Assembly (NCBI RefSeq): GCF_009914765.1
Contig: NZ_WYDS01000015.1
Location: forward strand, 1-64,000
DNA from: Halodesulfovibrio sp. MK-HDV
GTDB taxonomy: Bacteria; Desulfobacterota; Desulfovibrionia; Desulfovibrionales; Desulfovibrionaceae
Direction: 5' to 3'
DNA length: 64,000 nucleotides
Part shown: positions 44,417 through 54,156 of the stretch, one piece after another
Position numbering within the stretch: the stretch's first letter is position 1
How the letters are laid out: every line of letters begins with the position of its first letter
Translations under genes and position numbers: made by a program
Notes under the pieces: model-generated
Told to the model about the DNA's origin: nothing
The model's input: the letters and a program-made list of their open reading frames with translations, nothing else
The model's database searches: none

Positions 44417-45172
44417 TTAAACAACGGCTAATTCCATTTTGCCCCATACGCTGACTTTGTCACCGCACTGAGCAAAAACGCCTTCAATACCGTGGTGCTG
44501 TAAGCGCATGGCCTCTTCTGTAACGCGTTCCACATCGCCGGGAAGTTTCAGCATATTACAAAATGAGGTTGCACATGCATCCGCAAGGCTGCCGTTTTTG
44601 GATCGAACTGCAACAAGTTCGCCGGAGCCTAGGCTGATGGAATGCCCGATGGTAGCGGAGGAGGCACAGATTCCCACAGGGAAGTCCGTATCATCCAGCT
44701 TAATACCAACGGTGGCATCACTGTTAGGGTCCGGTAATAGACCTGCAATTCTTGGTTTGGAAGAAAGCATGTATACGTCGCCGCCGTTCTCGACAATAAG
44801 TTCGGGGCTCTGATATGCAAATTTTTCGCACACCATCTGTGAGATAGTGCCAGCTACTGCCGCCATAGGTCCAACATTAGCAATGTTGGCAGCTTCTGCC
44901 ATGCGTCTAATGATGAGTGCCGCGTGCTCCGGCACAACTACAGGGGAAAAGCTTTCCAAAAACTCGGGGTGAAATGTGATGTAGGACTTCAACATGCCGC
45001 GTAGTTCTGTCACATACGCGGCAATCTCTAAAGACAGATTCTTACATGCAGTTACATGCAAGTCTGTCTCTTCGACTAAAACTTGAAATGCCTGTTCATC
45101 ATCGTGCCGAGTATACTGCTGCCGATAATGTCGCAAGGGATTGCTGTATGCTTTTGTACTCATTGTGAACAT
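44417..45172 (-). CDS. UPF0280 family protein (ApbE-like fold)
   Basis: A 251-residue protein of the UPF0280 family. The glycine-rich core NVGPMAAVAGTISQMV and IVENGGDVYM, with GICASSATIGHS and SLADACATSF, match it. The fold is related to the flavin transferase ApbE. Members appear beside methanogenic or anaerobic redox genes, but no reaction is established. The start could also be three codons later (ATG 45163); no strong ribosome site helps to choose. Confidence 0.82.
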   Translation of the reverse strand: MFTMSTKAYSNPLRHYRQQYTRHDDEQAFQVLVEETDLHVTACKNLSLEIAAYVTELRGMLKSYITFHPEFLESFSPVVVPEHAALIIRRMAEAANIANVGPMAAVAGTISQMVCEKFAYQSPELIVENGGDVYMLSSKPRIAGLLPDPNSDATVGIKLDDTDFPVGICASSATIGHSISLGSGELVAVRSKNGSLADACATSFCNMLKLPGDVERVTEEAMRLQHHGIEGVFAQCGDKVSVWGKMELAVV

Positions 45173-45627
45173 ATACCGAGGCTTGCATAGTTTTGCAACA
45201 CTTCAAAAATGGAACCGTTTGCATATTGATGACAAAGGCATACAGCAACGCCTTTTGGTCTGTAATGTGAGCTCCGGTCAAAATGGGGCGCTGCAGTAGT
45301 GCAGGGCAGTGTTTTAAGTGGATATTCCGCGAAAAATTCATACGGCGTGGGTTTACAAGATTGTGCATTCAGCCTAAAACATCTGCTTCAGGTTATTTTC
45401 GGCAAGGATATTCCAGATTGATGGCAACCTTGTACATTGCTTTGCTGCTTTAAAGCCCCAAATGCCACATGCTTCTATGTATGCTTTGATCTTGGTTTTT
45501 TTGCACTTTGTACTGCACAGATTTGCTTTGATCCGGCAAAAGGAGCTTTAAAAGCTGCAAGTTCTGCTGAAAATCTGAGACTATTTTTTAAGGATTTTAT
45601 TGGGAAAGCACATAATTACAGGGGGTC
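45173..45627. other. intergenic region upstream of argF
   Basis: A 455-bp spacer between divergent UPF0280 and argF genes, presumably with both promoters. A 64-codon plus-strand frame (45437-45631) overlaps the argF start and has no family or ribosome site. No ARG-box-like palindrome was obvious to me. Confidence 0.4.
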
Positions 45628-46536
45628 ATGATGACCAAGCACTTTACACGTATCAGAGATTTGGGTTGCCAAGCTGCATATGACCTTATTGCCCGCGCTA
45701 AAGAGATGAAGGACACTGATCACCGAAGTGAACTTCTAGCTGGTAAAACAGCGATTATGCTTTTTGAGAAGGCATCCACCCGTACACGCGTTTCTTTTGA
45801 AACTGCTGTGTACCAACTTGGCGGCAAAACCATTTTTATGACTCCGGCTGAAAGCCAGTTGGGTCGAAGTGAACCGCTAAAAGATACTGCTCGAGTGCTC
45901 TCCCGATACAATGACTGTATGATTGTTCGAACCTTCGGTCAGGAAAACATTGAACAGCTGGTACACTATGGTGATATTCCGGTTGTAAACGCGCTTACTG
46001 ACCAAGGGCACCCATGTCAGATTATGAGTGACCTCTTAACTATCCACGAGCGCACTCCTAACTTTGACGCAGTACGTGTTGCATGGATTGGCGATGGCAA
46101 CAACATGGCCAACTCATGGATTGAAGCTGCAATGTACTTTCCGTTTGAGCTGTTTATGGCGTTTCCGGAAGGCTACGAGCCGGATAAAGAACTGCTTGCA
46201 TTTGCGTTGCAGGCTGGAGCTAAAATCTTCTGTACCCACGAGCCTAAATTGGCTCTCGACGGTGCACACTACGTAAACACAGACGTATGGGCATCAATGG
46301 GACAGGAAGAAGAGCAAAAGCGCCGTGAAAAAGCATTTGCAGGATACATGATTGATGAGAAGATGATGGCTCTTGCTCATCCGGACGCAATGTTTATGCA
46401 TTGCCTGCCAGCACACCGCGGCGAGGAAGTGAGTGAAGAAGTTATCGAAGGTCCGGCTTCGATTGTATGGGATCAGGCAGAAAACCGCCTGCACATGCAA
46501 AAAGCAATTCTCGAATGGGTATTCAAAGCAGATTAA
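45628..46536 (+). CDS. argF: ornithine carbamoyltransferase
   Basis: A 302-residue enzyme that makes citrulline from ornithine and carbamoyl phosphate. It has the carbamoyl phosphate loop STRTR (KASTRTRVSF), HPCQ (QGHPCQIMSD), the ornithine-binding DVWASMGQ and the catalytic HCLPAHRG. First gene of the arginine run argF-argG-argH. A GGGGGT tract precedes tandem ATG codons at 45628 and 45631. Confidence 0.96.
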   Translation: MMTKHFTRIRDLGCQAAYDLIARAKEMKDTDHRSELLAGKTAIMLFEKASTRTRVSFETAVYQLGGKTIFMTPAESQLGRSEPLKDTARVLSRYNDCMIVRTFGQENIEQLVHYGDIPVVNALTDQGHPCQIMSDLLTIHERTPNFDAVRVAWIGDGNNMANSWIEAAMYFPFELFMAFPEGYEPDKELLAFALQAGAKIFCTHEPKLALDGAHYVNTDVWASMGQEEEQKRREKAFAGYMIDEKMMALAHPDAMFMHCLPAHRGEEVSEEVIEGPASIVWDQAENRLHMQKAILEWVFKAD

Positions 46537-46635
46537 GACAAACAGACAACAGACTGTGTCGCTGCTAGGAATATAAATTCAAAGCAGCATACACATTACG
46601 TTGCTGATTTATTGAGATTTGTTGCTAGATAGTAT

Positions 46636-46658
46636 GCGGAGCATGTAATGTGCTCCGC
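46636..46658 (+). terminator. hairpin between argF and argG
   Basis: An 8-bp stem GCGGAGCA with complement and a 7-nt loop, then TTTTC, 100 bp after argF and 28 bp before argG. Terminator or attenuator, so argG may also have its own promoter. Confidence 0.6.
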
Positions 46659-46686
46659 TTTTCAATAAAAGAATGGAAGGTACGAA

Positions 46687-47883
46687 ATGTCTAATGATAT
46701 TAAAAAGGTTGTGCTCGCATACTCCGGCGGGCTCGATACTTCTGTAATCCTCAAATGGATTGCCCTTACTTACAATTGTGAAGTTGTTACTCTTACTGCT
46801 GACTTAGGTCAGGAAGAAGACCTCGACGGCGTAGATGAAAAAGCATTGGCTACCGGTGCTACCCGCGCATACGTTGAAGACCTTCGTGAAGAGTACGCAC
46901 GCGATTTTATCTTCCCGATGATGCGCGCTAACGCAATTTACGAAAGCCGCTACCTGCTCGGTACTGCCATTGCGCGTCCGCTTATCACTAAACGCCTTAT
47001 CGAAATTGCACACGAGGAAGGCGCTCAGGCAGTAGCCCACGGCGCAACCGGTAAAGGCAACGATCAGGTTCGTTTCGAACTTTCTGCAATGGCTCTTGAT
47101 CCATCCATCAAAGTAATTGCTCCTTGGCGTGAATGGAACTTCCGTTCCCGTACTGACCTCACCAACTTTGCTGAGCAGCACGACATTCCGCTTCCAGTTG
47201 CAGCTTCCCGTAAGCTGTACTCCATGGACAGAAATATGCTTCATTGCTCCTTTGAAGGTGGCGAGCTGGAAAACCCTTGGCTTGAGCCGGGTCCAGGTTC
47301 CTACCTCATGGCTGTTCCAGTAGAACAGGCTCCGGACGAAGCAGAGTACATTGAACTCGAATTTATCAGCGGTGACCCTGTTGCTCTTAACGGTGAAAAA
47401 TTAAGCCCTGCCGAAATGGTTAAAGCGCTTAACACTGTTGGCGGCAAACACGGCGTTGGTCGTCTCGATATGGTTGAGAACCGCTTTGTTGGCATGAAGT
47501 CACGTGGCGTTTACGAAACCCCGGGCGGCACAATTCTGCACGTTGCTCATCGCGATCTCGAAGGCATCTGCCTCGACCGTGACACCATGCACCTGCGTGA
47601 TTCTTTGATTCCTAAGTATGCAGATTGCATCTACAACGGATTCTGGTTCGCTCCAGAGCGTGAAGCAATGCAGAAACTTATTGATGAAACCCAGAAAAAC
47701 GTTTCCGGTACTGTTCGTATCAAACTGTACAAAGGTAACGTTATTCCTGTTGGTCGTAAGTCTCCTTACTCTCTCTACCGCGAAGATCTCGCAACTTTTG
47801 AAGAGGACGACGTTTACGATCAGGCAGACGCAGCTGGCTTTATTAAGCTTCAGGGCTTACGTTTGCTCGGCTACAAAAAGTAG
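46687..47883 (+). CDS. argG: argininosuccinate synthase
   Basis: A 398-residue cytoplasmic enzyme that joins citrulline and aspartate with ATP. The PP-loop is at AYSGGLDTS, and [15 protein letters not shown] and the tetramer-forming C-terminus are present. Length is standard. GGAAGG precedes ATG 46687. argH follows after 9 bp. Confidence 0.97.
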   Translation: MSNDIKKVVLAYSGGLDTSVILKWIALTYNCEVVTLTADLGQEEDLDGVDEKALATGATRAYVEDLREEYARDFIFPMMRANAIYESRYLLGTAIARPLITKRLIEIAHEEGAQAVAHGATGKGNDQVRFELSAMALDPSIKVIAPWREWNFRSRTDLTNFAEQHDIPLPVAASRKLYSMDRNMLHCSFEGGELENPWLEPGPGSYLMAVPVEQAPDEAEYIELEFISGDPVALNGEKLSPAEMVKALNTVGGKHGVGRLDMVENRFVGMKSRGVYETPGGTILHVAHRDLEGICLDRDTMHLRDSLIPKYADCIYNGFWFAPEREAMQKLIDETQKNVSGTVRIKLYKGNVIPVGRKSPYSLYREDLATFEEDDVYDQADAAGFIKLQGLRLLGYKK

Positions 47884-47892
47884 GTTTTCATC

Positions 47893-49272
47893 ATGGCAGA
47901 AAAAAAGATGTGGGGCGGACGTTTTCGTCAGAAAACCGCTGCGCTCGTAGAAGAATATACAGAATCTGTTTCCTACGATAAAAACCTCTACAAGCAGGAT
48001 ATCGCAGGGTCTAAAGCCCATGCGCGTATGCTCGCTCGTCAGCAGGTTATTTGTCAGGCAGATGCAGATTCCATCGTATCCGGCCTTGATGCTATTCTTA
48101 AGGAAATTGAAGACGGTCAGTTCCAGTGGAAAACTGAGTACGAAGATGTTCACATGAACATCGAAAACCGTCTTTCTGAGCTTATCGGTGATGCTGGCAA
48201 ACGCCTGCATACCGGACGTTCCAGAAACGATCAGGTGGCGCTTGATTTCCGCCTGTACGTGTCTGACTCTATCCGCGAATGGCAGGACCTTATTAAAGGC
48301 GTAGTTGCAGAGCTTGTTAAGCAGGCAGAAGAGCACGTGGATACCTTGCTTCCAGGTTGCACTCATATGCAGCCAGCACAGCCTGTATCCCTTGCACATC
48401 ATCTTCTTGCCTACGCATGGATGCTTCAGCGCGATTTTGAGCGTCTGGTAGACTGCGACAAACGCGCTCGTGTGTGTCCGCTTGGTGCAGCAGCACTTGC
48501 AGGCACCACATATCCGCTTGATCCTGCATCAGTTGCAGAAGAACTCGGCATGTACGGAACTTTCAAAAACTCTATGGATGCGGTGTCCGACAGAGATTTT
48601 GTTCTGGAATCCTTGTTCGACGGTTCACTCGTTATGACGCATCTTTCGCGCCTCAACGAAGAACTCGTATACTGGGCAAACCCTAACTTCGGGTACATCT
48701 ACCTGCCAGATGCTTACGCCACCGGCTCAAGCATCATGCCGCAGAAGAAAAACCCCGACGTTTCGGAGATCATGCGCGGTAAAGTAGGTCGTACTTTCGG
48801 TTCTCTCATCAACCTGCTTGCTACAGTTAAAGGTCTTCCAATGACCTACAACCGTGATATGCAGGAAGATAAAGAGCCGTTTATTGATACTGATAAAACA
48901 GTTTCAACATCCCTCGCCATCATGGCAGGTATGCTTTCCGAATTGCGTTTTAATACAAAACGCATGGAAGAAGTGCTCAAACAGGGCTTCCTTAACGCAA
49001 CAGAACTCGCTGACTACCTCGTAGGCAAAGGCGTTCCGTTCCGTGAAGCTCACCACATCACCGGCGCTGCGGTGGCGCTTGCAGAAGACAAAAACAAAGG
49101 ACTCGAAGATCTCAGCATCGAAGAGTTCAACACTGTTTCTGATCTGATTGCAGACGATGTGTACGAAGTACTCTCCTACAAAAATGCTGTCGCTCGTCGC
49201 AGAACTCAGGGCGGTACTGGCCCCGATGCTGTAAGAGCACAGATTGCAGAATTGAACGACTGGCTTAGCTAA
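47893..49272 (+). CDS. argH: argininosuccinate lyase
   Basis: A 459-residue fumarase-superfamily enzyme that releases arginine and fumarate. It contains the signature [23 protein letters not shown] and the THMQPAQP loop. It is the third arginine gene, nearly abutting argG and ending at a clear terminator. Confidence 0.97.
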   Translation: MAEKKMWGGRFRQKTAALVEEYTESVSYDKNLYKQDIAGSKAHARMLARQQVICQADADSIVSGLDAILKEIEDGQFQWKTEYEDVHMNIENRLSELIGDAGKRLHTGRSRNDQVALDFRLYVSDSIREWQDLIKGVVAELVKQAEEHVDTLLPGCTHMQPAQPVSLAHHLLAYAWMLQRDFERLVDCDKRARVCPLGAAALAGTTYPLDPASVAEELGMYGTFKNSMDAVSDRDFVLESLFDGSLVMTHLSRLNEELVYWANPNFGYIYLPDAYATGSSIMPQKKNPDVSEIMRGKVGRTFGSLINLLATVKGLPMTYNRDMQEDKEPFIDTDKTVSTSLAIMAGMLSELRFNTKRMEEVLKQGFLNATELADYLVGKGVPFREAHHITGAAVALAEDKNKGLEDLSIEEFNTVSDLIADDVYEVLSYKNAVARRRTQGGTGPDAVRAQIAELNDWLS

Positions 49273-49292
49273 GTCGGCCAATATAGATTCCC

Positions 49293-49320
49293 AAAGGGGG
49301 CAGCGGTTGCTGTCCCCTTT
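49293..49320 (+). terminator. terminator after argH
   Basis: Stem AAAGGGG-CAGC with GCTG-CCCCTTT around GGTT, then a T-run, 20 bp after the stop. Confidence 0.85.
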
Positions 49321-49390
49321 TTTTGTGCTTTTTTACGATGTTCACAGATGGGGTGTTTTGGGGAAGCTTCTAGTGGTGTTTACCAGTAAG

Positions 49391-49530
49391 GTGCCTCTGG
49401 CAGCGCCTATCAGCGGGATGTCTCCGACGGCTTAAGAACCTCTTGCAAGAGGTTCTTAAGCATCTCCAGAAACCTTTATCTGCGAGGTGAACTGGTTAAT
49501 TATGATCTCACGCGGCTTATGCCTCACTAC
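49391..49530 (+). repeat. dispersed intergenic repeat, copy 1
   Basis: Starts TGCCTCTGGCAG, has CTTATCAGCGGGATG-like text, a perfect 30-bp palindrome at 49431-49460 (arms CTTAAGAACCTCTTG), AACCTTTATCTGCGAGG, and ends CACGCGGCTTATGCC. Copy 2 at 50201-50374 is its inverted relative, and copies 3 and 4 near 57 kb share both ends with a different central hairpin. Confidence 0.8.
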
Positions 49531-49800
49531 CTTGTGTATAATTTGTTATGTGTCAGTTATCTCGGTTTGATTAACTTGAAGTGTGTCTGGTTAAGTCAGC
49601 TTTTCTTTGTGTGTGCGGGGTAGAGTATCTCAGTGTGGAGCTAGTAGGATACGTAAGGCAACTCGGTATGGGGTGAGGCTGTGGAGGGAGAATATTCTAC
49701 GGGATATTTTGTGGGGCGTATATTTTCGTTGCGACCATTCCCAATTTCGGTATATTGCAGCAGAACCACGGGAGAGCCGTGAAATTTTATGGAGAATCAG

Positions 49801-50058
49801 ATGGTAAAAAGTATTTTTGTTGGCAACCTTGCATGGTCTGCTGAAGACGATGACTTGCGTGACTTCTTTGAAGAATGTGGCACCGTAATCCGTGTACGCA
49901 TTATGAAAGATCAGGAAACTGGTCGTTCCCGCGGGTTTGCCTTTGTAGACATGGATGCTGATGAAGCAGACGCTGCAATTGAAACCCTTAATGGAAAAAA
50001 CTTGATGGGTCGCCCAGCAACTCTTTCCGAAGCTAAAGCACGCGAGCCACGTCGCTAG
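49801..50058 (+). CDS. small RRM RNA-binding protein
   Basis: An 85-residue single RNA recognition motif with RNP2 (IFVGNLAW) and RNP1 (RGFAFVDM) intact, like the Rbp proteins of cyanobacteria and many deltaproteobacteria. Start ATG 49801 has GGAG seven nt upstream; another ATG four codons earlier would include that site. The 5' leader contains a CACGG/CCGTG hairpin at 49767-49781 that could control translation. It probably binds mRNA or ribosomal RNA. It is flanked by inverted repeat copies 1 and 2. Confidence 0.9.
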   Translation: MVKSIFVGNLAWSAEDDDLRDFFEECGTVIRVRIMKDQETGRSRGFAFVDMDADEADAAIETLNGKNLMGRPATLSEAKAREPRR

Positions 50059-50096
50059 TAACTGCTTTTTAGCTACTACAACAAATTTCGGTGTGT

Positions 50097-50129
50097 AAAA
50101 GCCCCTACCTCTCATAGGTAGGGGCTTTT
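50097..50129 (+). terminator. terminator after the RRM gene
   Basis: A perfect 14-bp stem (AAAAGCCCCTACCT with complement), 5-nt loop and following T-run. Confidence 0.9.
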
Positions 50130-50200
50130 TTTGGGTGTTTCTGTGTAAATATGTTAGCTACGTGCACAGAAGAATCAAATTTTGGAGAGTTCTGCTCAAG

Positions 50201-50374
50201 GTCGTGGGGCATAAGCCGCGTGAGACCATAAAAAAACGTGCTGGTCTCGCTAATAAAAGTTTCTGGAGATTCTTAAGAACCTCTTGCAAGAGGTTCTTAA
50301 GTCGCCGAAGGCATCCCGCTGATAAGCGCTGTCGGAGACAACAAAGCGTCGCAGACCTGCCAGAGGCAACGCAC
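50201..50374 (-). repeat. dispersed intergenic repeat, copy 2, inverted to copy 1
   Basis: Read on the minus strand it begins TGCGTTGCCTCTGGCAGG, carries the same perfect 30-bp palindrome as copy 1 (50272-50301), the AGAAACTTTTATTAGCGAG stretch, and ends CACGCGGCTTATGCC. With copy 1 it brackets the RRM gene. Confidence 0.8.
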
Positions 50375-50411
50375 CACAAATTCACATCGGTAATATACAG
50401 TAGTCACAAAA

Positions 50412-50436
50412 AAGACGCCCAAAAGGGCGCCTTTTT
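50412..50436 (-). terminator. terminator of ilvE
   Basis: Minus strand: GGCGCCC paired with GGGCGTC around TTTT, with T-runs after. It lies 24 bp past the stop. Confidence 0.75.
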
Positions 50437-50459
50437 AATGATCTAAGGGCAGGTGATGC

Positions 50460-51530
50460 TTAGTAGCGAGGAACCTGAACGAGCCAGCCTTCTGGAGCTT
50501 CAGTATCGCCGCGCTGCATGCTTACGTATTTATCGTAGATAGCGCGGGTGTGTTCACCGATTTCGCCGTTACCTACAACATATTCTTTGCCAGCATCGGT
50601 TACGTATTTACCAACTGGGGTAATTACTGCTGCGGTACCGAAACCGCCAGCTTCGATGATGTCACCGTTTTCAATCTGCTCGAGGAAGTCAGCAATTTTG
50701 ATGCGTTCCTGACGAGCATTCGGGAAGAGATCCAGCACTGACTGAGAAGTGATGGATTTAAGGATTGTGTCGGTAAATTCTGGAATGATGATAGTACCGT
50801 CTTTCTTGATATGGAAGTGGTTCATTGCACCAACTTCTTCAAGATAGGTATTGGTTGTATCAAGGTAGAGTACCTGAGCACAATTTTTTGATTTTGCAAA
50901 TTCCTGTGCACGCAGAGACGCGGCGTAGTTGCCACATGCTTTAGCAGCACCGGTGCCGCCTGGTGTAGCGCGGTGGAATTTTTCTGTTACGAGCAGGGTA
51001 ACTGTATTGCTGAAGCCGCCAGCGTAGTAAGGGCCACTTGGTGAGAGCATGATACAGTAAGTGTAGTTAGCACTTGGATGCACACCAAGGGAGTCCTGTG
51101 TAGCGAACATGAACGGGCGAATGTACAGAGAAGATTCTTCAATGTTTGGACACCAGTCACGTTCAACGTCGAGCAGGCGATTGAGTGCTTCAACCTGAAG
51201 ATCTACTGGAATTTCAGGCATGCAGAGAATTCGTGCAGATTCGTTAAGGCGTTCTGCGTTTTTATCAAAGCGCCATGTGAAAATCTCATCATTGCGCTGA
51301 AATGCTTTTGCACCTTCAAAAATAGCCTGACCGTAATGGAGTACCATAGCGCCAGGGGCAATAGAGAAGTCCTGATAAGGAACAACACGCGGGTCTTTCC
51401 ATTCGCCATCTTCGTAATCGCAAAGGAACATGTGGTCACTGCGCATCTGGCCGAATGAGAGTGTTTCAAGCTCTAACAAACATTCGTGATTCCGTTTTTC
51501 TTCAGGGAGCAAATCAAGTTTAAAATCCAT
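50460..51530 (-). CDS. ilvE: branched-chain amino acid aminotransferase
   Basis: A 356-residue class IV PLP enzyme that transaminates leucine, isoleucine and valine with 2-oxoglutarate. The PLP lysine lies in GAAKACGNYAASLRAQ. ALNRLLDVERDWCP, LYLDTTNTYLEEVGAMNHF and GFGTAAVITPVG are typical of the longer BCAT subtype. ATG 51530 follows GAGGATTC. Monocistronic. Confidence 0.95.
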   Translation of the reverse strand: MDFKLDLLPEEKRNHECLLELETLSFGQMRSDHMFLCDYEDGEWKDPRVVPYQDFSIAPGAMVLHYGQAIFEGAKAFQRNDEIFTWRFDKNAERLNESARILCMPEIPVDLQVEALNRLLDVERDWCPNIEESSLYIRPFMFATQDSLGVHPSANYTYCIMLSPSGPYYAGGFSNTVTLLVTEKFHRATPGGTGAAKACGNYAASLRAQEFAKSKNCAQVLYLDTTNTYLEEVGAMNHFHIKKDGTIIIPEFTDTILKSITSQSVLDLFPNARQERIKIADFLEQIENGDIIEAGGFGTAAVITPVGKYVTDAGKEYVVGNGEIGEHTRAIYDKYVSMQRGDTEAPEGWLVQVPRY

Positions 51531-51705
51531 TCCAGAATCCTCTTCTATCCGGTTGCATACCGTTTATAATTCAAATTGGTGGTTCACCAATATTCAGTCA
51601 ATCTGAAGAATATTTGAACAGATTAACATATGTTGTCAACGACTTTTGCACAAAAGTGTAAGTTCTGTTGCGAGTTCTAATTATGTTAAAAAGTGTGAGG
51701 AAAAA

Positions 51706-51738
51706 AGAAAGCCCGACGCGGATAGCGTCGGGCTTTCT
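51706..51738 (-). terminator. terminator of the multi-helix membrane protein gene
   Basis: A perfect 14-bp stem (AGAAAGCCCGACGC with complement), 5-nt loop, then TTTTTTCC on the minus strand. Confidence 0.9.
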
Positions 51739-51761
51739 AAAAACTCGCAATGAGTTGGACG

Positions 51762-52766
51762 CTAGCTAACAATTATTGGCTGTACCATGGTCATCATGAT
51801 GCCAATGTAGGCTGCGAACAATAGACTGATGTCGGCAATAACCATGACGATTCCGGCACAGTAGATGCTGACTTTTCTGCGCATTGGTGTTGCGCTAAGT
51901 ACAATAAATGTCCAGAGAATGCAGGCAAAGACAGGCAGAAGAAGGGCAAAAGCCCACGCCATTACAATTGGGTTCTGCAACAGGTCGTTAAACATACTCG
52001 TGGTTATGAGTTCAGTAACAACGGACAGGTGGGTAGCTGCAAGCATTGCAAAGGAAGCTGCAAGCTGGAGCACTGTGCCACCAATAGCCCATTTGGCTGC
52101 GTATGGTATTGCAAATTTATAGTAATCACGACCGAAGTCGTCTTTTTCTCTGCGGGATATCAGGTACATTTGCCCGAAGGTGCCGCACAGGGCGAAGCCT
52201 GTAATGAGACCAAGACCGATGTAGGTAATGAATGCTTTTGAACTTGCGGCTGTAATAAGCGCAGTCAGTATCTCGAGCGGTGTTCCAGCAGAAGGAAGGA
52301 AATGCTCAATGGACTGAAGCACGTTTGCAAACATTCCAATGCAGATAACTGCACAGAACAGGAGAGCAGAACTTACCAATCCAAGAGTGATATGCGCGCT
52401 TTTTTGTTTGCGCATAGCTTTCCAAGCGTTGAAGTACACGGTCAAGACGATTGATGCGAGTATGATAACGCCGATCGTTATAAACAGTGGTAGTTGATAC
52501 GGGCCTTGAAGCATAATCGGATCAACTGTCAGGTAGCGGACAACTCCAAGGGCGAGTATTGCCAGCGTGGTGCCACCGAAAACGAGACACATACGTGTAA
52601 GCTGCTTGCCGAATTTATCGTAGAAACTCTTTTTTTGAGATTTTGCGATGCTCTGGCTGATAGCAGAAATAAGAGGAAGAGACGGCACGGCGAGAACAGT
52701 CATAATGACTAAAAAGCCGGCAAGTCTAAGTCCTAAAAACTGAGGGTCGTTGAGTAGCCCATTCAT
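51762..52766 (-). CDS. multi-helix membrane protein of unknown function
   Basis: Inner-membrane protein of 334 residues with about nine predicted helices. The start (PQFLGLRLAGFLVIMTVLAVPSLPLISAISQ) followed by KKSFYDKFGKQLTRMCLVFGGTT faintly recalls the first helices of cytochrome bd-like subunits, but conserved haem ligands cannot be assigned from this sequence. No other family recognised. Own terminator; ATG 52766 follows a distant AAAGGAG tract. Confidence 0.7.
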   Translation of the reverse strand: MNGLLNDPQFLGLRLAGFLVIMTVLAVPSLPLISAISQSIAKSQKKSFYDKFGKQLTRMCLVFGGTTLAILALGVVRYLTVDPIMLQGPYQLPLFITIGVIILASIVLTVYFNAWKAMRKQKSAHITLGLVSSALLFCAVICIGMFANVLQSIEHFLPSAGTPLEILTALITAASSKAFITYIGLGLITGFALCGTFGQMYLISRREKDDFGRDYYKFAIPYAAKWAIGGTVLQLAASFAMLAATHLSVVTELITTSMFNDLLQNPIVMAWAFALLLPVFACILWTFIVLSATPMRRKVSIYCAGIVMVIADISLLFAAYIGIMMTMVQPIIVS

Positions 52767-53031
52767 GCTACAAGAACTCCTTTGGATGCATTTGCACGGC
52801 TTCTATGCCGAGCAATGGTTTATTGCACCATTTATACACGAAAAGCAAGTTTCCCTGTGTTTGCCAGTATGCACGAAAAAAGGTGTAACAGGTGTTCTTT
52901 CTTGAAAAAATAACTTCTGTTGAAAACAAATTGAAGGTATGCTGCGCGTTATATTGGGTTGCAGATGTAGTTATCGACTGCTGTAATCGGAAAATGGCTT
53001 GGTAGCAGTGGGCGGGCATAGAGGAGCGGCA

Positions 53032-54147
53032 ATGATTCGGCGGTTATTTGTAGGTAGTATAATATTAGTATGTTGCGGGTGTAGTACTGCGAATATGCAT
53101 ACGGACGTGGCAAGTACTAAGTGGCGTATGGAAAATTTGGAGCAGCGTTTTCTGGATTTTAGAGAAAATGCTGCGGTGCGCGAAGCTGGTCTTTCGACGC
53201 GCATTGCCAATTTAGAGAAGCAACTGGGTCTTCCTGTCCCGTCGCAAAAAGAGTTGATCGGTTCGTCTGCTCAGCTAACATCAGATGTGCATGTTTTTAC
53301 ATCACCTCGTAGCGTTAATACTGCGAAACAGAGTATGGCAGACGATCTTAGTGGTTCTGCATTGTCTAGCGGCACACGAAAGGCCGTTAAGAGAGGCTCT
53401 AGTTCAAAGTACGTTGATGCAAAAAATTCAGCTGTAGAAAAATCTCTTAAAACGAATCCACGTCCCGCTACTCTGGCGAAAGCAAATGCACGGGTGCCTT
53501 TTGTGCCGTTGAAGAAGGACTCTGTAAAGCCTTCTTCGCAGCGCTTGGCTGCTAGTACCAAGAGTATCGCAAAGCCTTTGCATACACCTTCCGGTAAGCG
53601 TTCCGCGTCACCATCTGTAAAGCCAGCAGCTATGACTTCGGTTCAACCTGTCAAAAAGGCTGCACCAACGCCTGTTGTAAAAACACCTACAACACCAAAA
53701 GCTACATTGGCTAGTTCTGCGCCGCGTGTTGTTCCTCAGACTTCCAAAAGAAGTGTTCGTCCGCCTGTAATGAAGACCGGTTCCACTTCCATGTACAAAC
53801 ATGCCTTGCAGCTTCTTGGGAAAGGAAGCTACATAGAAGGGCGTGAGCGTCTTGAAGAGTTCTTAACTGAATTTCCGCATGATCCATTAATGCCTAATGC
53901 TGTGTATTGGGTGGGTGAGTCGTTCTATTCGCAAAAAGATTATCTCATTGCTGTGGACTTGTTCCGCGAAGTGCTCCGTCGTTTTCCAGATAGCAGCAAA
54001 GCACAGGCGGCAATGTTGAAAATTGGTTATTCCTATGAGCGGCTGGATGAATTTTCTGAAGCGCGTCGATACCTTCTTAAAGTGGTTGAGAAATATCCAA
54101 AAACGAACGAAGCGCGTCTTGCCCGCAAAATGCTTTCCGGTATTTAA
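53032..54147 (+). CDS. lipoprotein with C-terminal tetratricopeptide repeats, CpoB/YbgF-like
   Basis: A 371-residue envelope protein. It has a lipoprotein signal with a double-cysteine lipobox (VCCGC), a short coiled coil (ENLEQRFLDFRENAAVREA, ISL-like helix), a long Lys/Ser/Pro/Thr-rich disordered linker (about 75-265), then three TPR units (SMYKHALQLLGKGSYIEG, NAVYWVGESFYSQKDY, KAQAAMLKIGYSYERLDE). This matches the Tol-Pal accessory protein YbgF/CpoB, which coordinates outer-membrane constriction and peptidoglycan synthesis. Start ATG 53032 has GAGGAG upstream. It precedes dprA by 9 bp. Confidence 0.85.
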   Translation: MIRRLFVGSIILVCCGCSTANMHTDVASTKWRMENLEQRFLDFRENAAVREAGLSTRIANLEKQLGLPVPSQKELIGSSAQLTSDVHVFTSPRSVNTAKQSMADDLSGSALSSGTRKAVKRGSSSKYVDAKNSAVEKSLKTNPRPATLAKANARVPFVPLKKDSVKPSSQRLAASTKSIAKPLHTPSGKRSASPSVKPAAMTSVQPVKKAAPTPVVKTPTTPKATLASSAPRVVPQTSKRSVRPPVMKTGSTSMYKHALQLLGKGSYIEGRERLEEFLTEFPHDPLMPNAVYWVGESFYSQKDYLIAVDLFREVLRRFPDSSKAQAAMLKIGYSYERLDEFSEARRYLLKVVEKYPKTNEARLARKMLSGI

Positions 54148-54156
54148 TAGATAGAT

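Noticed and set aside
45437-45631. 64-codon plus-strand frame overlapping the argF start
   Set aside because: Cys/Phe-rich, no ribosome site and no resemblance to a known leader or protein; more likely chance sequence of the argF promoter region.
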